From NCBI GenBank assembly GCA_964608325.1, contig CAZSMX010000023.1, forward strand, positions 1-11,019: a DNA stretch of 11,019 nt, written 5' to 3'. This document shows positions 1 through 5,590 of this stretch, piece by piece. Under the pieces are notes generated by a model, which was given only the letters and a program-made list of their open reading frames with translations, did not search any database and had not been told where the DNA came from. Source of the stretch: CAZRVH01 sp964608325. GTDB lineage: Bacteria > Patescibacteriota > Gracilibacteria > Peribacterales > Peribacteraceae. Position numbers and translations under genes: made by a program. How positions within the stretch are numbered: position 1 is the stretch's first letter; the number at the start of each line of letters is the position of its first letter.

Positions 1-169
1 TCCCGTCCGGATAGCCGCTCACGATTTTCAGGTCCGCAAGCGTCGCGATGGACGCCCCGAACGGATGGTCGCGGGGAACATCCGGGAAGGATGCGGCGGA
101 CGCACTGAGCGTAAAGAGCGCCTGCGAAGCGACAAACGCAGCTGCGGTAAGCAGAACGCGGCGGAACAT
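1..169 (-). CDS. SLH-domain surface protein, N-terminal fragment (runs off the window)
   Basis: Only the first 56 codons are in the window. The protein starts MFRRVLLTAAAF, with basic residues then a hydrophobic stretch ending in ASA-A around residue 26, which is a normal Sec signal peptide. Directly after it comes FPDVPRDHPF, then ASIATLADLKIVSGYPDG. This matches the start of an S-layer homology (SLH) domain, whose family pattern is F-x-D-V, an aromatic/helical stretch, then G-x-(V/I)-x-G-Y-x-D-G. SLH domains usually anchor exported proteins to cell-wall polymers, so I infer a cell-surface or S-layer-associated protein. What follows the SLH repeat(s) cannot be seen. The start at 169 is chosen because the signal peptide begins there; no Shine-Dalgarno sequence precedes it. 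The gene lies downstream of ribH in the same direction with a 52-nt gap and appears to have its own promoter. Confidence 0.8.
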   Translation of the reverse strand, partial: MFRRVLLTAAAFVASQALFTLSASAASFPDVPRDHPFGASIATLADLKIVSGYPDG

Positions 170-196
170 GGGGTGGGGTGGGAAGAAACGTACCCC

Positions 197-225
197 ATGC
201 TAGACTGAACACAATCCTTGCTCAA
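197..225 (-). promoter_or_regulatory. Promoter for the SLH-domain gene
   Basis: Read on the minus strand, TTGAGC (220-225) and TAGCAT (197-202) are separated by exactly 17 nt. Each hexamer matches the sigma70 consensus at 4 of 6 positions. The -35 box overlaps the ribH stop codon. The predicted transcript would start near 190 and leave a leader of about 20 nt without a Shine-Dalgarno sequence. Confidence 0.45.
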
Positions 226-707
226 TGTCCCTCCGACCGGATTCGGTGGAGCTCTGCCAAAGAATGTAGTACGGCATACGCTGCCTCCCTTCCTTTATTG
301 TATTGCCCTTTCGTGCGGTCGATCGCCTGGGAAAGTTCGTTCACGTACAGGACTTCGTAGGCGAAGGGCATGGCGTACTGGACCTGGATGTCCATCATCG
401 CCTGCGTCACGGACTCCGCGAGCAAGCGGGCATGATGCGTCTCCCCCTGCACGATGATGCCGAATCCCATGAGGGCATCCACTTTTCCCGATTTCGCCAA
501 GGCACTCCCGATCACGGGGATCTCGAACGATCCTGGCGCGCGGTACACGGAGATGTTCTCCTGCTTCACCCCCGCTTCGGCCAGCAATTCCTTTGCACCC
601 TCCGCCATCGCGTCGATGTGTTCCTTATGATACGTGGATGCGACGATGCCGATCCTCCAGTTGGGATCTATAAAGGAAGGAAGGGGGCGGTCGATTTCCT
701 GCTTCAT
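222..707 (-). CDS. ribH: 6,7-dimethyl-8-ribityllumazine synthase (riboflavin synthase beta chain)
   Basis: This enzyme condenses 5-amino-6-ribitylaminouracil with 3,4-dihydroxy-2-butanone 4-phosphate to lumazine, the penultimate step of riboflavin synthesis, in the cytosol. The 161-residue length is normal for the family, which usually forms 60-mer or pentamer shells. Visible motifs are RIGIVAS near residues 18-24, APGSFEIP at 57-64 (substrate pocket), GIIVQGETHH at 83-92 with His92 in the position of the catalytic histidine, and NKG at 137-139 followed by EAA. The usual V-I-R-G before the catalytic loop is V-Q-G here, and the residues after the histidine are ARLL rather than aromatic-acidic; this is a variant loop but not a loss of the catalytic His. 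It lies downstream of ribE, from which it is separated only by a short overlapping ORF. The start codon overlaps that ORF's stop (ATGA, 704-707); no clear Shine-Dalgarno sequence is present. Confidence 0.93.
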   Translation of the reverse strand: MKQEIDRPLPSFIDPNWRIGIVASTYHKEHIDAMAEGAKELLAEAGVKQENISVYRAPGSFEIPVIGSALAKSGKVDALMGFGIIVQGETHHARLLAESVTQAMMDIQVQYAMPFAYEVLYVNELSQAIDRTKGQYNKGREAAYAVLHSLAELHRIRSEGH

Positions 708-844
708 CCGACTTCGCGGAAAACCGTAGTTGTACGGCTGGAAATAAAAAGATCGCCTTGGAATATATACGCTACGCCGGATTCCGCATTCAAGATAATA
801 GTGAGGGGAGATGTCGCCGATGATTGCATCGAACGATGCTTCAT
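704..844 (-). CDS. Possible 46-residue small protein between ribE and ribH
   Basis: A 46-codon reading frame exactly fills the gap between ribE and ribH. Its ATG (842-844) overlaps the ribE stop in ATGA, and its TGA (704-706) overlaps the ribH start in ATGA, the arrangement typical of translational coupling. The peptide begins MKHRSMQSSA and contains a hydrophobic-polar middle, LTIILNAESGVAYIFQGDLF, that could form beta strands. I recognise no family. Against it: the same frame stays open upstream inside ribE as a shadow, so an open frame alone is weak evidence, and there is no Shine-Dalgarno sequence. It could instead be untranslated spacer, although 133 nt is long compared with the other gaps between co-directional genes here. 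Confidence 0.35.
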   Translation of the reverse strand: MKHRSMQSSATSPLTIILNAESGVAYIFQGDLFISSRTTTVFREVG

Positions 845-1425
845 GCGGATTGCTTGGAAAGGATGGAAACGACGTACTTGGCGAGGATGTCGGTTTCGAT
901 ATTCACCGTATCCCCCGCCTTGAGCTTCCCAAGTGTCGTCACTTCCAACGTATGAGGAATGAGCGCGATGCTGCACAGATCGCCGTTGAGCGCCGCGACC
1001 GTGAGGGACACGCCGTCGATCGCAATGGACCCCTTGAAAACGACCGAAGGAAGGAGATCCGCGGGGAGACGGACCGTGAGCATCGTCCACTGCCCGTCGT
1101 TTTTCAATTCCAACACTTCCGCGGTTCCTTCTATATGCCCCTGGACGATGTGCCCTTCGAAACGCCCGCTCGCGGCAAGCGCACGCTCCAGGTTCACGCG
1201 ATCCCCTTCTTTCTTCGTCCCGAGATTCGTCCGGGCCCAGGTCTCCCCGACCACGTCGAAATGCATGGAGACTTCGTCGAATGTCACGACCGAAAGGCAG
1301 ACGCCCGAAACGGAGATGCTGCACCCGACCGTGAGGTCCTTAAAGGAAGTGGGTCGCTCGAGAACGAGCGACGTATCGGTCTTGCGGAGGATGGGGGCCG
1401 TCGTTTCGACGATTCCGGTAAACAT
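841..1425 (-). CDS. ribE: Riboflavin synthase alpha chain
   Basis: This enzyme dismutates two molecules of 6,7-dimethyl-8-ribityllumazine to riboflavin and the pyrimidine that RibH reuses. The 194-residue protein has the family hallmark MFTGIVE at the N-terminus, which places the start at 1425. It shows the two tandem beta-barrel lumazine-binding halves: half one includes GCSISVSGVCLSVV (34-47), and half two includes GHIVQGHIEG (91-100), KGSIAIDGVSLTV (131-143) and IPHTLEVTTLG (156-166). The length is slightly below the common 200-215. It heads a probable operon with ribH; ribD and ribBA are not in this window. No FMN riboswitch fits in the short stretch upstream, which is bounded by a terminator at 1485-1521, so the promoter must lie within about 60 nt of the start. 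Confidence 0.95.
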   Translation of the reverse strand: MFTGIVETTAPILRKTDTSLVLERPTSFKDLTVGCSISVSGVCLSVVTFDEVSMHFDVVGETWARTNLGTKKEGDRVNLERALAASGRFEGHIVQGHIEGTAEVLELKNDGQWTMLTVRLPADLLPSVVFKGSIAIDGVSLTVAALNGDLCSIALIPHTLEVTTLGKLKAGDTVNIETDILAKYVVSILSKQSA

Positions 1426-1436
1426 GCGTGGATACG

Positions 1437-1442
1437 ATGATA
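1437..1442 (-). promoter_or_regulatory. Possible -10 element of the ribE operon
   Basis: TATCAT on the minus strand matches 5 of 6 bases of the -10 consensus and ends 11 nt before the ribE ATG, so a transcript would carry a leader of only about 4-5 nt. No convincing -35 box is found 16-18 nt upstream. The only alternative, GTGACC at 1466-1471, is 23 nt away. Confidence 0.25.
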
Positions 1443-1484
1443 CAGGATGATCGCTTCGAATCCATGGTCACATCTTTTTTCACA

Positions 1485-1521
1485 TAAAAAAGAACCTCCG
1501 CGACATTTATTCGCGGAGGTT
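1485..1521 (-). terminator. Rho-independent terminator after the 226-residue gene
   Basis: A perfect 10-bp stem (1493-1502 paired with 1512-1521, AACCTCCGCG and its complement) closes a 9-nt loop. On the minus strand it is followed by C then six T residues (1486-1491). It lies 41 nt past the stop codon of the minus-strand gene at 1562-2242 and isolates that transcript from ribE. Confidence 0.85.
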
Positions 1522-1532
1522 CAAGGATTCAA

Positions 1533-1548
1533 GAAGGCGCAAGCCTTC
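1533..1548 (-). repeat. Short tetraloop hairpin just after the putative variable region
   Basis: GAAGGC and GCCTTC form a perfect 6-bp stem around a 4-nt loop (TTGC on the minus strand), starting 13 nt past the stop codon of the 226-residue gene. It is not followed by a T tract, so it is not the terminator, which is the separate hairpin at 1485-1521. Its size and position resemble the hairpin/cruciform elements known just downstream of DGR variable repeats, for example in Bordetella phage BPP-1. That role is inference. Confidence 0.5.
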
Positions 1549-1561
1549 AAGGGAACAAAGT

Positions 1562-2242
1562 TCAGGACTTCCGAGCGGCAGCGACCCCGATGTACGGAAG
1601 GCAGTAGTCAACCCAGAGGTCGTTGACGTAGAGGCCATTGGCATCGAAGTCGCCGACAACGACGCGGTTACCATCCGAGTCCTTATCGATGCAGCGCACG
1701 TAGCGATCCGCCAAGAGACGCTCGCCAGTCGACAGTGCGTTGATGACGAGGAGCGTGACGACGCTACGCGTTGAGGCCACTTCTTCATCGGCAGCCAGAA
1801 GCTTCTCCTGATCGGCGAAGGTCTTATTGAAGGAACCTTCGACGGGAATCCGAAGAGTTCGTTCCTGCGGAACATCCTCGCGCTTCGCCCAGTCGTACCG
1901 GTCGTACCAGTCTTGGGCGTAGATGAGCTTCTTCTTGCGGACTACCGGAAGATTGCGCAGCGTGACGAGCGGAATGCCAGGATCGAAGAACCGGTAGACT
2001 CCGTTCTCGCACTGGACACCCTTTTCGACGCTGTCCATCAGGACTTTCAGCACGGCGTCCTGTTCGGGCGCGGTTTGCGTTTCGCCTTTGATGGCTTCGA
2101 TGATGCGCCGCATGACGCCCGCATCTTCGATCGTTTGTTGCAGCATGGCGGCAGTGCCGCCTTGCCGTCCAAACGCGCAAACCCACTCGTGAGCCAGACC
2201 CAGGGAAATGTCGCCGGACTTCAGTTGTTGCGCACGACTCAT
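1562..2242 (-). CDS. Hypothetical protein, probable DGR variable (target) protein with C-terminal lectin-like fold
   Basis: The protein has 226 residues with no signal peptide or membrane segment. The start at 2242 is set by a strong AAAGGAG nine nt upstream; the frame stays open further up, but that part is non-coding in character. Residues 1-60 look helical (AQQLKSGDISLGLAHEW, then GGTAAMLQQTIEDAGVMRRI). The middle has IPVEGSFNKTFADQEKLL (132-149). The C-terminus runs VRCIDKDSDGNRVV (182-195, with a DxDxDG loop that could bind calcium), then GDFDANGLYVNDLW (197-210), ending in GVAAARKS. From memory, this layout and ending resemble a family of CPR proteins that serve as targets of diversity-generating retroelements, with a C-type-lectin-like C-terminal domain. 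Of the last 35 codons, 30 end in C or T, as expected for a variable repeat templated from AAC/AAT codons. No reverse transcriptase or template repeat is in the window, so the function is inferred, not shown. Confidence 0.6.
   Translation of the reverse strand: MSRAQQLKSGDISLGLAHEWVCAFGRQGGTAAMLQQTIEDAGVMRRIIEAIKGETQTAPEQDAVLKVLMDSVEKGVQCENGVYRFFDPGIPLVTLRNLPVVRKKKLIYAQDWYDRYDWAKREDVPQERTLRIPVEGSFNKTFADQEKLLAADEEVASTRSVVTLLVINALSTGERLLADRYVRCIDKDSDGNRVVVGDFDANGLYVNDLWVDYCLPYIGVAAARKS
1565..1669 (-). other. Candidate DGR variable-repeat region in the C-terminal codons
   Basis: This covers codons Asn192 to Ser226. My hand count gives 30 of 35 codons ending in C or T, and 23 of 25 from Val194 to Ile218, compared with 22 of 37 in the segment from Arg84 to Lys120 of the same gene. 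Residues in the core are almost all reachable from AAC/AAT by changing adenines (V, G, D, F, A, N, L, Y, C, I), with Trp210 and Pro216 as exceptions. The 3' end, from Gly219 to Arg224, is GC-rich and nearly free of adenine, like an initiation-of-mutagenic-homing segment. The boundaries are approximate. Confidence 0.4.
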
Positions 2243-2251
2243 GGTCGCACA

Positions 2252-2258
2252 CTCCTTT
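2252..2258 (-). promoter_or_regulatory. Strong Shine-Dalgarno fixing the start of the 226-residue gene
   Basis: AAAGGAG on the minus strand lies nine nt before the ATG at 2242. Most other starts in the window lack such a site, so this gene is the clearest SD-led one and the site decides its start against upstream in-frame codons. Confidence 0.7.
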
Positions 2259-2289
2259 CGGATGAACACCGAATCGTCGGTTGTGCCTG

Positions 2290-2301
2290 CCTGCCGGCAG
2301 G
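2290..2301. repeat. 12-bp perfect palindrome CCTGCCGGCAGG
   Basis: The sequence equals its own reverse complement and is preceded by an extra CTG-type unit (TGCCTGCC). It sits in the leader of the 226-residue gene. From memory, palindromes of this CTGCCGGCAG type recur between genes in CPR genomes; no second copy occurs in this window. Confidence 0.55.
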
Positions 2302-2315
2302 GCTGCCTCGAAAAT

Positions 2316-2379
2316 GAGACAAGCGCCTTAAGCCCAAATGTCTTCCTGATTTGACCAAAGGACGCAGGGCGCTTGTCTC
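2316..2379. repeat. 12-bp inverted repeat with 40-nt spacer
   Basis: GAGACAAGCGCC at 2316-2327 is exactly complementary to 2368-2379, and two further pairs (one G-T wobble) extend it inward. In a minus-strand leader transcript it would form a stable stem whose 3' side is followed by ATTTTCG, a weak T-run, so a regulatory stem-loop or attenuator is possible. No known riboswitch class was recognised. Confidence 0.6.
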
Positions 2380-2396
2380 TCCTAAATATTGCCAAT

Positions 2397-2409
2397 GTTC
2401 TCAAAGAAC
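2397..2409. promoter_or_regulatory. Inverted repeat GTTCT-CAA-AGAAC upstream of uvrA, possible operator
   Basis: A perfect 5-bp inverted repeat with a 3-nt centre lies between a TTGCCA (2389-2394) and a TAATAT (2414-2419) that could be a plus-strand promoter with a long 19-nt spacer. uvrA is a LexA-controlled gene in many bacteria, but the half-sites are GTTC then GAAC, the reverse of the Gram-positive GAAC-N4-GTTC box. The operator role is a guess. Confidence 0.25.
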
Positions 2410-2419
2410 GTCCTAATAT

Positions 2420-2448
2420 AGATTAACTGCATTACGATACTATCTCAA
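2420..2448 (-). promoter_or_regulatory. Possible promoter of the 226-residue gene
   Basis: TTGAGA (2443-2448, 5 of 6 matches) and TAATCT (2420-2425, 3 of 6) are 17 nt apart on the minus strand. Transcription from here would include both the 12-bp inverted repeat and the palindrome in a leader of about 170 nt. The -10 match is poor. Confidence 0.25.
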
Positions 2449-2520
2449 TATTCGACTAATGAAGAGTTTGTGTCTTAGGAAAGAGGAAAATCAAACTTAC
2501 AATGTTACAAAATCTTCTTT

Positions 2521-2533
2521 AGGAGAATCAATG
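2521..2533 (+). promoter_or_regulatory. Good ribosome-binding site with ATG, in frame with uvrA
   Basis: AGGAG at 2521-2525 is followed five nt later by ATG at 2531, which is in frame with uvrA 53 codons before its conserved start. It could give an N-terminally extended UvrA. If the extension is not real, the site may be chance or the relic of a small leader peptide. Confidence 0.35.
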
Positions 2534-2689
2534 ATCATCTTCTCAGCGACTCGACACCTTTCTCACCCCTTACCCTGGACAACGGACCCCAAAATCGCTA
2601 CGCTCTGGCTTCGCCTACGCCACGCGCGGGCCGTTTTTCCGTGTCTCGCCGAAGTTTTACACGAAGGCGGAACGTTCCCTTCCTCACTT

Positions 2690-5584
2690 ATGGATCATCA
2701 GAATATCGTCGTCAAAGGTGCCCGCATGCACAACCTGAAGAACGTTGATGTCACCATCCCCCGCAACCAACTGACGGTGATTACCGGCGTCTCGGGTTCG
2801 GGCAAATCGACGCTCGCGTTCGACACCATCTTCGCCGAGGGCCAGCGCCGCTACGTGGAAAGCCTGTCGGCCTATGCGCGCCAGTTCATCGCGCAGATGG
2901 AAAAGCCGGAGGTGGACAGCATCGACGGACTCAGCCCGGCGATCTCGATCGACCAGAAAACGGCGCCGCGCAACCCGCGCTCCACGGTGGGAACGGTAAC
3001 GGAAATTTACGACTACATGCGTTTGCTTTGGGCGAAGGTTGGAAAGGTGCATTGCGCCGTCTGCGGACGCCTGCTCGAACGGCAGTCCGCCAGCCAGATG
3101 GTGGAAACGATCGCGAACATGACCGAAGGAAAGAAAATCTACCTTCTCGCCCCGCTCATCGAAGGACGCAAAGGCGAACACTTCCGTATCATCGACGCCA
3201 TCAAGCGCGAGGGATTCGTGCGCATGCGCGTGGACGGCCAAATCCTCACGACGGACGAGGAAGTGAAACTCGATCCGAAGAAAGCCCACACTGTGGAGAT
3301 CGTCGTCGACCGCTTGGTCGTGCGCGACCTGGCGGTGAAGGAAGGCGAGACCAACCCGCACAGGAGCCGCCTCGCGGACTCGGTGGAACTATGCCTTCGC
3401 AAGAGCGAAGGATCGCTCATCGTGCTGGATGCCGACACGAACGAGGAAGTCCGCTTCTCCGAGGCATTCGTTTGCCCGGATCATCCGGGAGAGGAAATCC
3501 CGGACCTGGAACCGCGCAGCTTTTCCTTCAACTCCCCCCACGGGGCTTGCGGCACCTGCCACGGAATCGGATCCATCCTGCAGATCGACGAAGCGTCCCT
3601 GGTGCCGAACCAGTCGCTCACGCTCGCGGAAGGCGCCATCCACCCGTGGGCCACGTCCGCGAGCCGCATGACCTACATGCAAAACGTCCTGGAAGCGCTG
3701 GCAACCACGGTCGGTTTCAGCATGCGCACGCCGTGGAAGGACCTCAAACCCGAACATAAGGAAATCATCCTGCGCGGATACGAAGAGCCGATCCAAGTGC
3801 AGATGGACCAGGGCAAGTACGGCAGCAACACCTACCGCACCACTTTCGAAGGCGTGATCCCCAACCTGCAGCGCCGCCACGGCGAGACGGACAGCAACTA
3901 CGTCCGCAGCCAGATCGAAGAATACATGCAGGAACTCCCCTGTCCGGAATGCCGCGGACTACGCTTGAAGCGCTCCATCCTGGGGGTGACCGTGGGAGGA
4001 AAGAATATCGTGGAGGTAACGGACTTCAGCATCGTCGAGGCGGAGGAATATTTCTCCTCCCTGGAACCGGGAAAGAAGACGAAGATCAGCCTGAGCACGT
4101 ACGAATACACGATCGTGAAAAAAGTGCTTACCGAAGTCATCGCGCGCCTCAGCTTCCTGGAAAACGTGGGACTCACGTACCTTACCCTCTCGCGCAGCGC
4201 CTCCACGCTCTCGGGAGGCGAAGCGCAGCGCATCCGTCTCGCCACGCAGATCGGCTCCGCGCTCCAGGGCGTGCTCTACGTGCTGGATGAACCCAGCATC
4301 GGGCTGCACCAACGCGACAACTCGCGCCTGATCGACACGATCACGAAACTGCGCGATCTCGGCAACACCGTCATCGTCGTGGAACATGACGAGGAAACGA
4401 TGGAAGCCGCGGACTACCTGCTGGAAATCGGGCCGGGCGCCGGCAAGTACGGCGGAACGGTAGTGGCGCAGGGCGTACCGAAGGACATCATGAACAACGC
4501 GAAGAGCGTCACGGGCCAGTATCTCAGCGGCAAGAAACAGATTCCCGTGCCGAAGAAGCGCAGGCCCGGCAACGGCAAGCTTATCAAGATCAAGGACGCA
4601 TACCACCACAACCTGCGGCACGTGGACGTGGAACTTCCGCTCGGCACGTTCATCGGCATCTCGGGCGTGTCCGGATCGGGAAAGTCCAGCCTCATCCACG
4701 GCATCCTGGCGCCGGAACTCCTGCGCAAGCTCAACAAGGCGCACTCCCGCCCGCAGGACGTCGGCGGATTCGAAGGACTCGAACACCTGGACAAGGCGAT
4801 CGTCATCGACCAGTCCCCCATCGGACGCACGCCGCGCTCCAACCCAGCAACATACACGGGCATCTTCACGGACATTCGCGACCTGTTCGCGGGCGTGCCG
4901 GAAGCGAAGGTGCGCGGCTACCAGCCGGGACGCTTCAGCTTCAACGTGAAGGGCGGACGCTGCGAGGAATGCGAGGGAGACGGCATGAAGAGGATCGAAA
5001 TGCACTTCCTCCCCGACGTGTTCGTCACGTGCGAGGTATGCCAGGGAAGGCGTTACAACCGGGAAACCCTGGAAGTGACCTACAAGGGAAAGAACATTTC
5101 CGAGGCTTTGAATATGAACGTCACGGAAGCCGTCACGTTCTTCAACGCCATCTCCACGCTGAAAAAGAAGCTGCAGACGTTGGAAGACGTGGGTCTCGGC
5201 TACCTGCACCTGGGACAGAGCGCCAATACGCTCTCCGGAGGAGAAGCCCAGCGCGTGAAACTCGCGACCGAACTCCTGCGTCGCTCCACCGGGCAGACGT
5301 TCTATATCTTGGACGAACCGACGACCGGCCTGCACTTCGACGACATCATGCGCCTGCTCGACGTGTTGCAGCGCCTCGTGGACAAGGGCAACACCGTGCT
5401 GGTCATCGAGCATAACCTGGACGTCCTCAAGTCCGTCGACCACATCGTGGACCTGGGACCGGACGGAGGAAGCGGCGGCGGACGCGTCATCGCGACCGGA
5501 ACGCCGGAAGAGGTGTCCAAGTCCAAGGAAAGCTACACCGGGCAGTACCTGGTGAAGATGCTCGCGAAGGGCAAGAAATCCTGA
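2690..5584 (+). CDS. uvrA: Excinuclease ABC subunit A (UvrA)
   Basis: This is the ATP-dependent DNA-damage sensor of nucleotide excision repair, which loads UvrB at lesions. The 964 residues from 2690 match the usual UvrA length. Domain order: Walker A1 GVSGSGKST (33-41); the conserved YVESLSAYARQF (55-66); a first zinc site C262-x2-H265 with C287-x2-C290; ABC signature LSGGEAQR (507-514) and Walker B1 VLDEP with D533-E534; Walker A2 GVSGSGKSS (659-667); second zinc finger C758, C761, C781, C784; signature (848-855) and Walker B2 ILDEPTTG with D875-E876. Both ATPase sites are complete. The first zinc site has Cys-x2-His where E. coli has Cys-x2-Cys. The start is the Met whose next residues, IVVKGARMHNLKNV, align with the normal N-terminus; the frame is open 77 codons further up, including a start with a good ribosome-binding site at 2531. 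No Shine-Dalgarno sequence precedes 2690. A phosphoesterase gene follows after 6 nt. Confidence 0.97.
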   Translation: MDHQNIVVKGARMHNLKNVDVTIPRNQLTVITGVSGSGKSTLAFDTIFAEGQRRYVESLSAYARQFIAQMEKPEVDSIDGLSPAISIDQKTAPRNPRSTVGTVTEIYDYMRLLWAKVGKVHCAVCGRLLERQSASQMVETIANMTEGKKIYLLAPLIEGRKGEHFRIIDAIKREGFVRMRVDGQILTTDEEVKLDPKKAHTVEIVVDRLVVRDLAVKEGETNPHRSRLADSVELCLRKSEGSLIVLDADTNEEVRFSEAFVCPDHPGEEIPDLEPRSFSFNSPHGACGTCHGIGSILQIDEASLVPNQSLTLAEGAIHPWATSASRMTYMQNVLEALATTVGFSMRTPWKDLKPEHKEIILRGYEEPIQVQMDQGKYGSNTYRTTFEGVIPNLQRRHGETDSNYVRSQIEEYMQELPCPECRGLRLKRSILGVTVGGKNIVEVTDFSIVEAEEYFSSLEPGKKTKISLSTYEYTIVKKVLTEVIARLSFLENVGLTYLTLSRSASTLSGGEAQRIRLATQIGSALQGVLYVLDEPSIGLHQRDNSRLIDTITKLRDLGNTVIVVEHDEETMEAADYLLEIGPGAGKYGGTVVAQGVPKDIMNNAKSVTGQYLSGKKQIPVPKKRRPGNGKLIKIKDAYHHNLRHVDVELPLGTFIGISGVSGSGKSSLIHGILAPELLRKLNKAHSRPQDVGGFEGLEHLDKAIVIDQSPIGRTPRSNPATYTGIFTDIRDLFAGVPEAKVRGYQPGRFSFNVKGGRCEECEGDGMKRIEMHFLPDVFVTCEVCQGRRYNRETLEVTYKGKNISEALNMNVTEAVTFFNAISTLKKKLQTLEDVGLGYLHLGQSANTLSGGEAQRVKLATELLRRSTGQTFYILDEPTTGLHFDDIMRLLDVLQRLVDKGNTVLVIEHNLDVLKSVDHIVDLGPDGGSGGGRVIATGTPEEVSKSKESYTGQYLVKMLAKGKKS

Positions 5585-5590
5585 TCACCC

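Larger units (their letters stand above)
2243..2689. other. 447-nt intergenic region between the variable-protein gene and uvrA
   Basis: No gene is supported here. From left to right it holds the SD-bearing leader of the minus-strand gene, a 12-bp palindrome, a 12-bp inverted repeat, an AT-rich patch (about 2380-2530) with promoter-like sequences for both directions, a good ribosome-binding site at 2521, and a GC-rich stretch (about 2590-2680) with repeat-like character (for example CGCCGAAG and ACGAAGGCGG at 2647-2670). The uvrA frame stays open through it from 2459, but the translated sequence does not resemble UvrA. Confidence 0.6.

Noticed and set aside
704..1324. 206-codon minus-strand frame covering ribE in another frame
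   Set aside because: The part inside ribE is a shadow of the real gene; only its last 46 codons, outside ribE, are considered.
1426..1561. FMN riboswitch expected upstream of ribE
   Set aside because: The gap is short, is occupied by a terminator and a tetraloop hairpin, and shows none of the conserved RFN-element helices.
2243..2404. N-terminal extension of the 226-residue protein to a TTG at 2404
   Set aside because: The strong Shine-Dalgarno at 2252-2258 fixes the start at 2242, and the extension covers inverted repeats and has no protein-like character.
2590..2640. GC-rich stretch followed by five T residues before uvrA as a terminator or attenuator
   Set aside because: No stable stem directly precedes the T run; only short 3-4 bp pairings were found.
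2669..2678. Palindrome GGAACGTTCC just upstream of the uvrA start as an SOS box
   Set aside because: The Gram-positive LexA box needs four bases between GAAC and GTTC; here they are adjacent.
3959..5443. Long open frame (494 codons) on the minus strand inside uvrA
   Set aside because: It is antisense to a fully conserved UvrA; its composition follows the codon bias of uvrA and no family features are visible.
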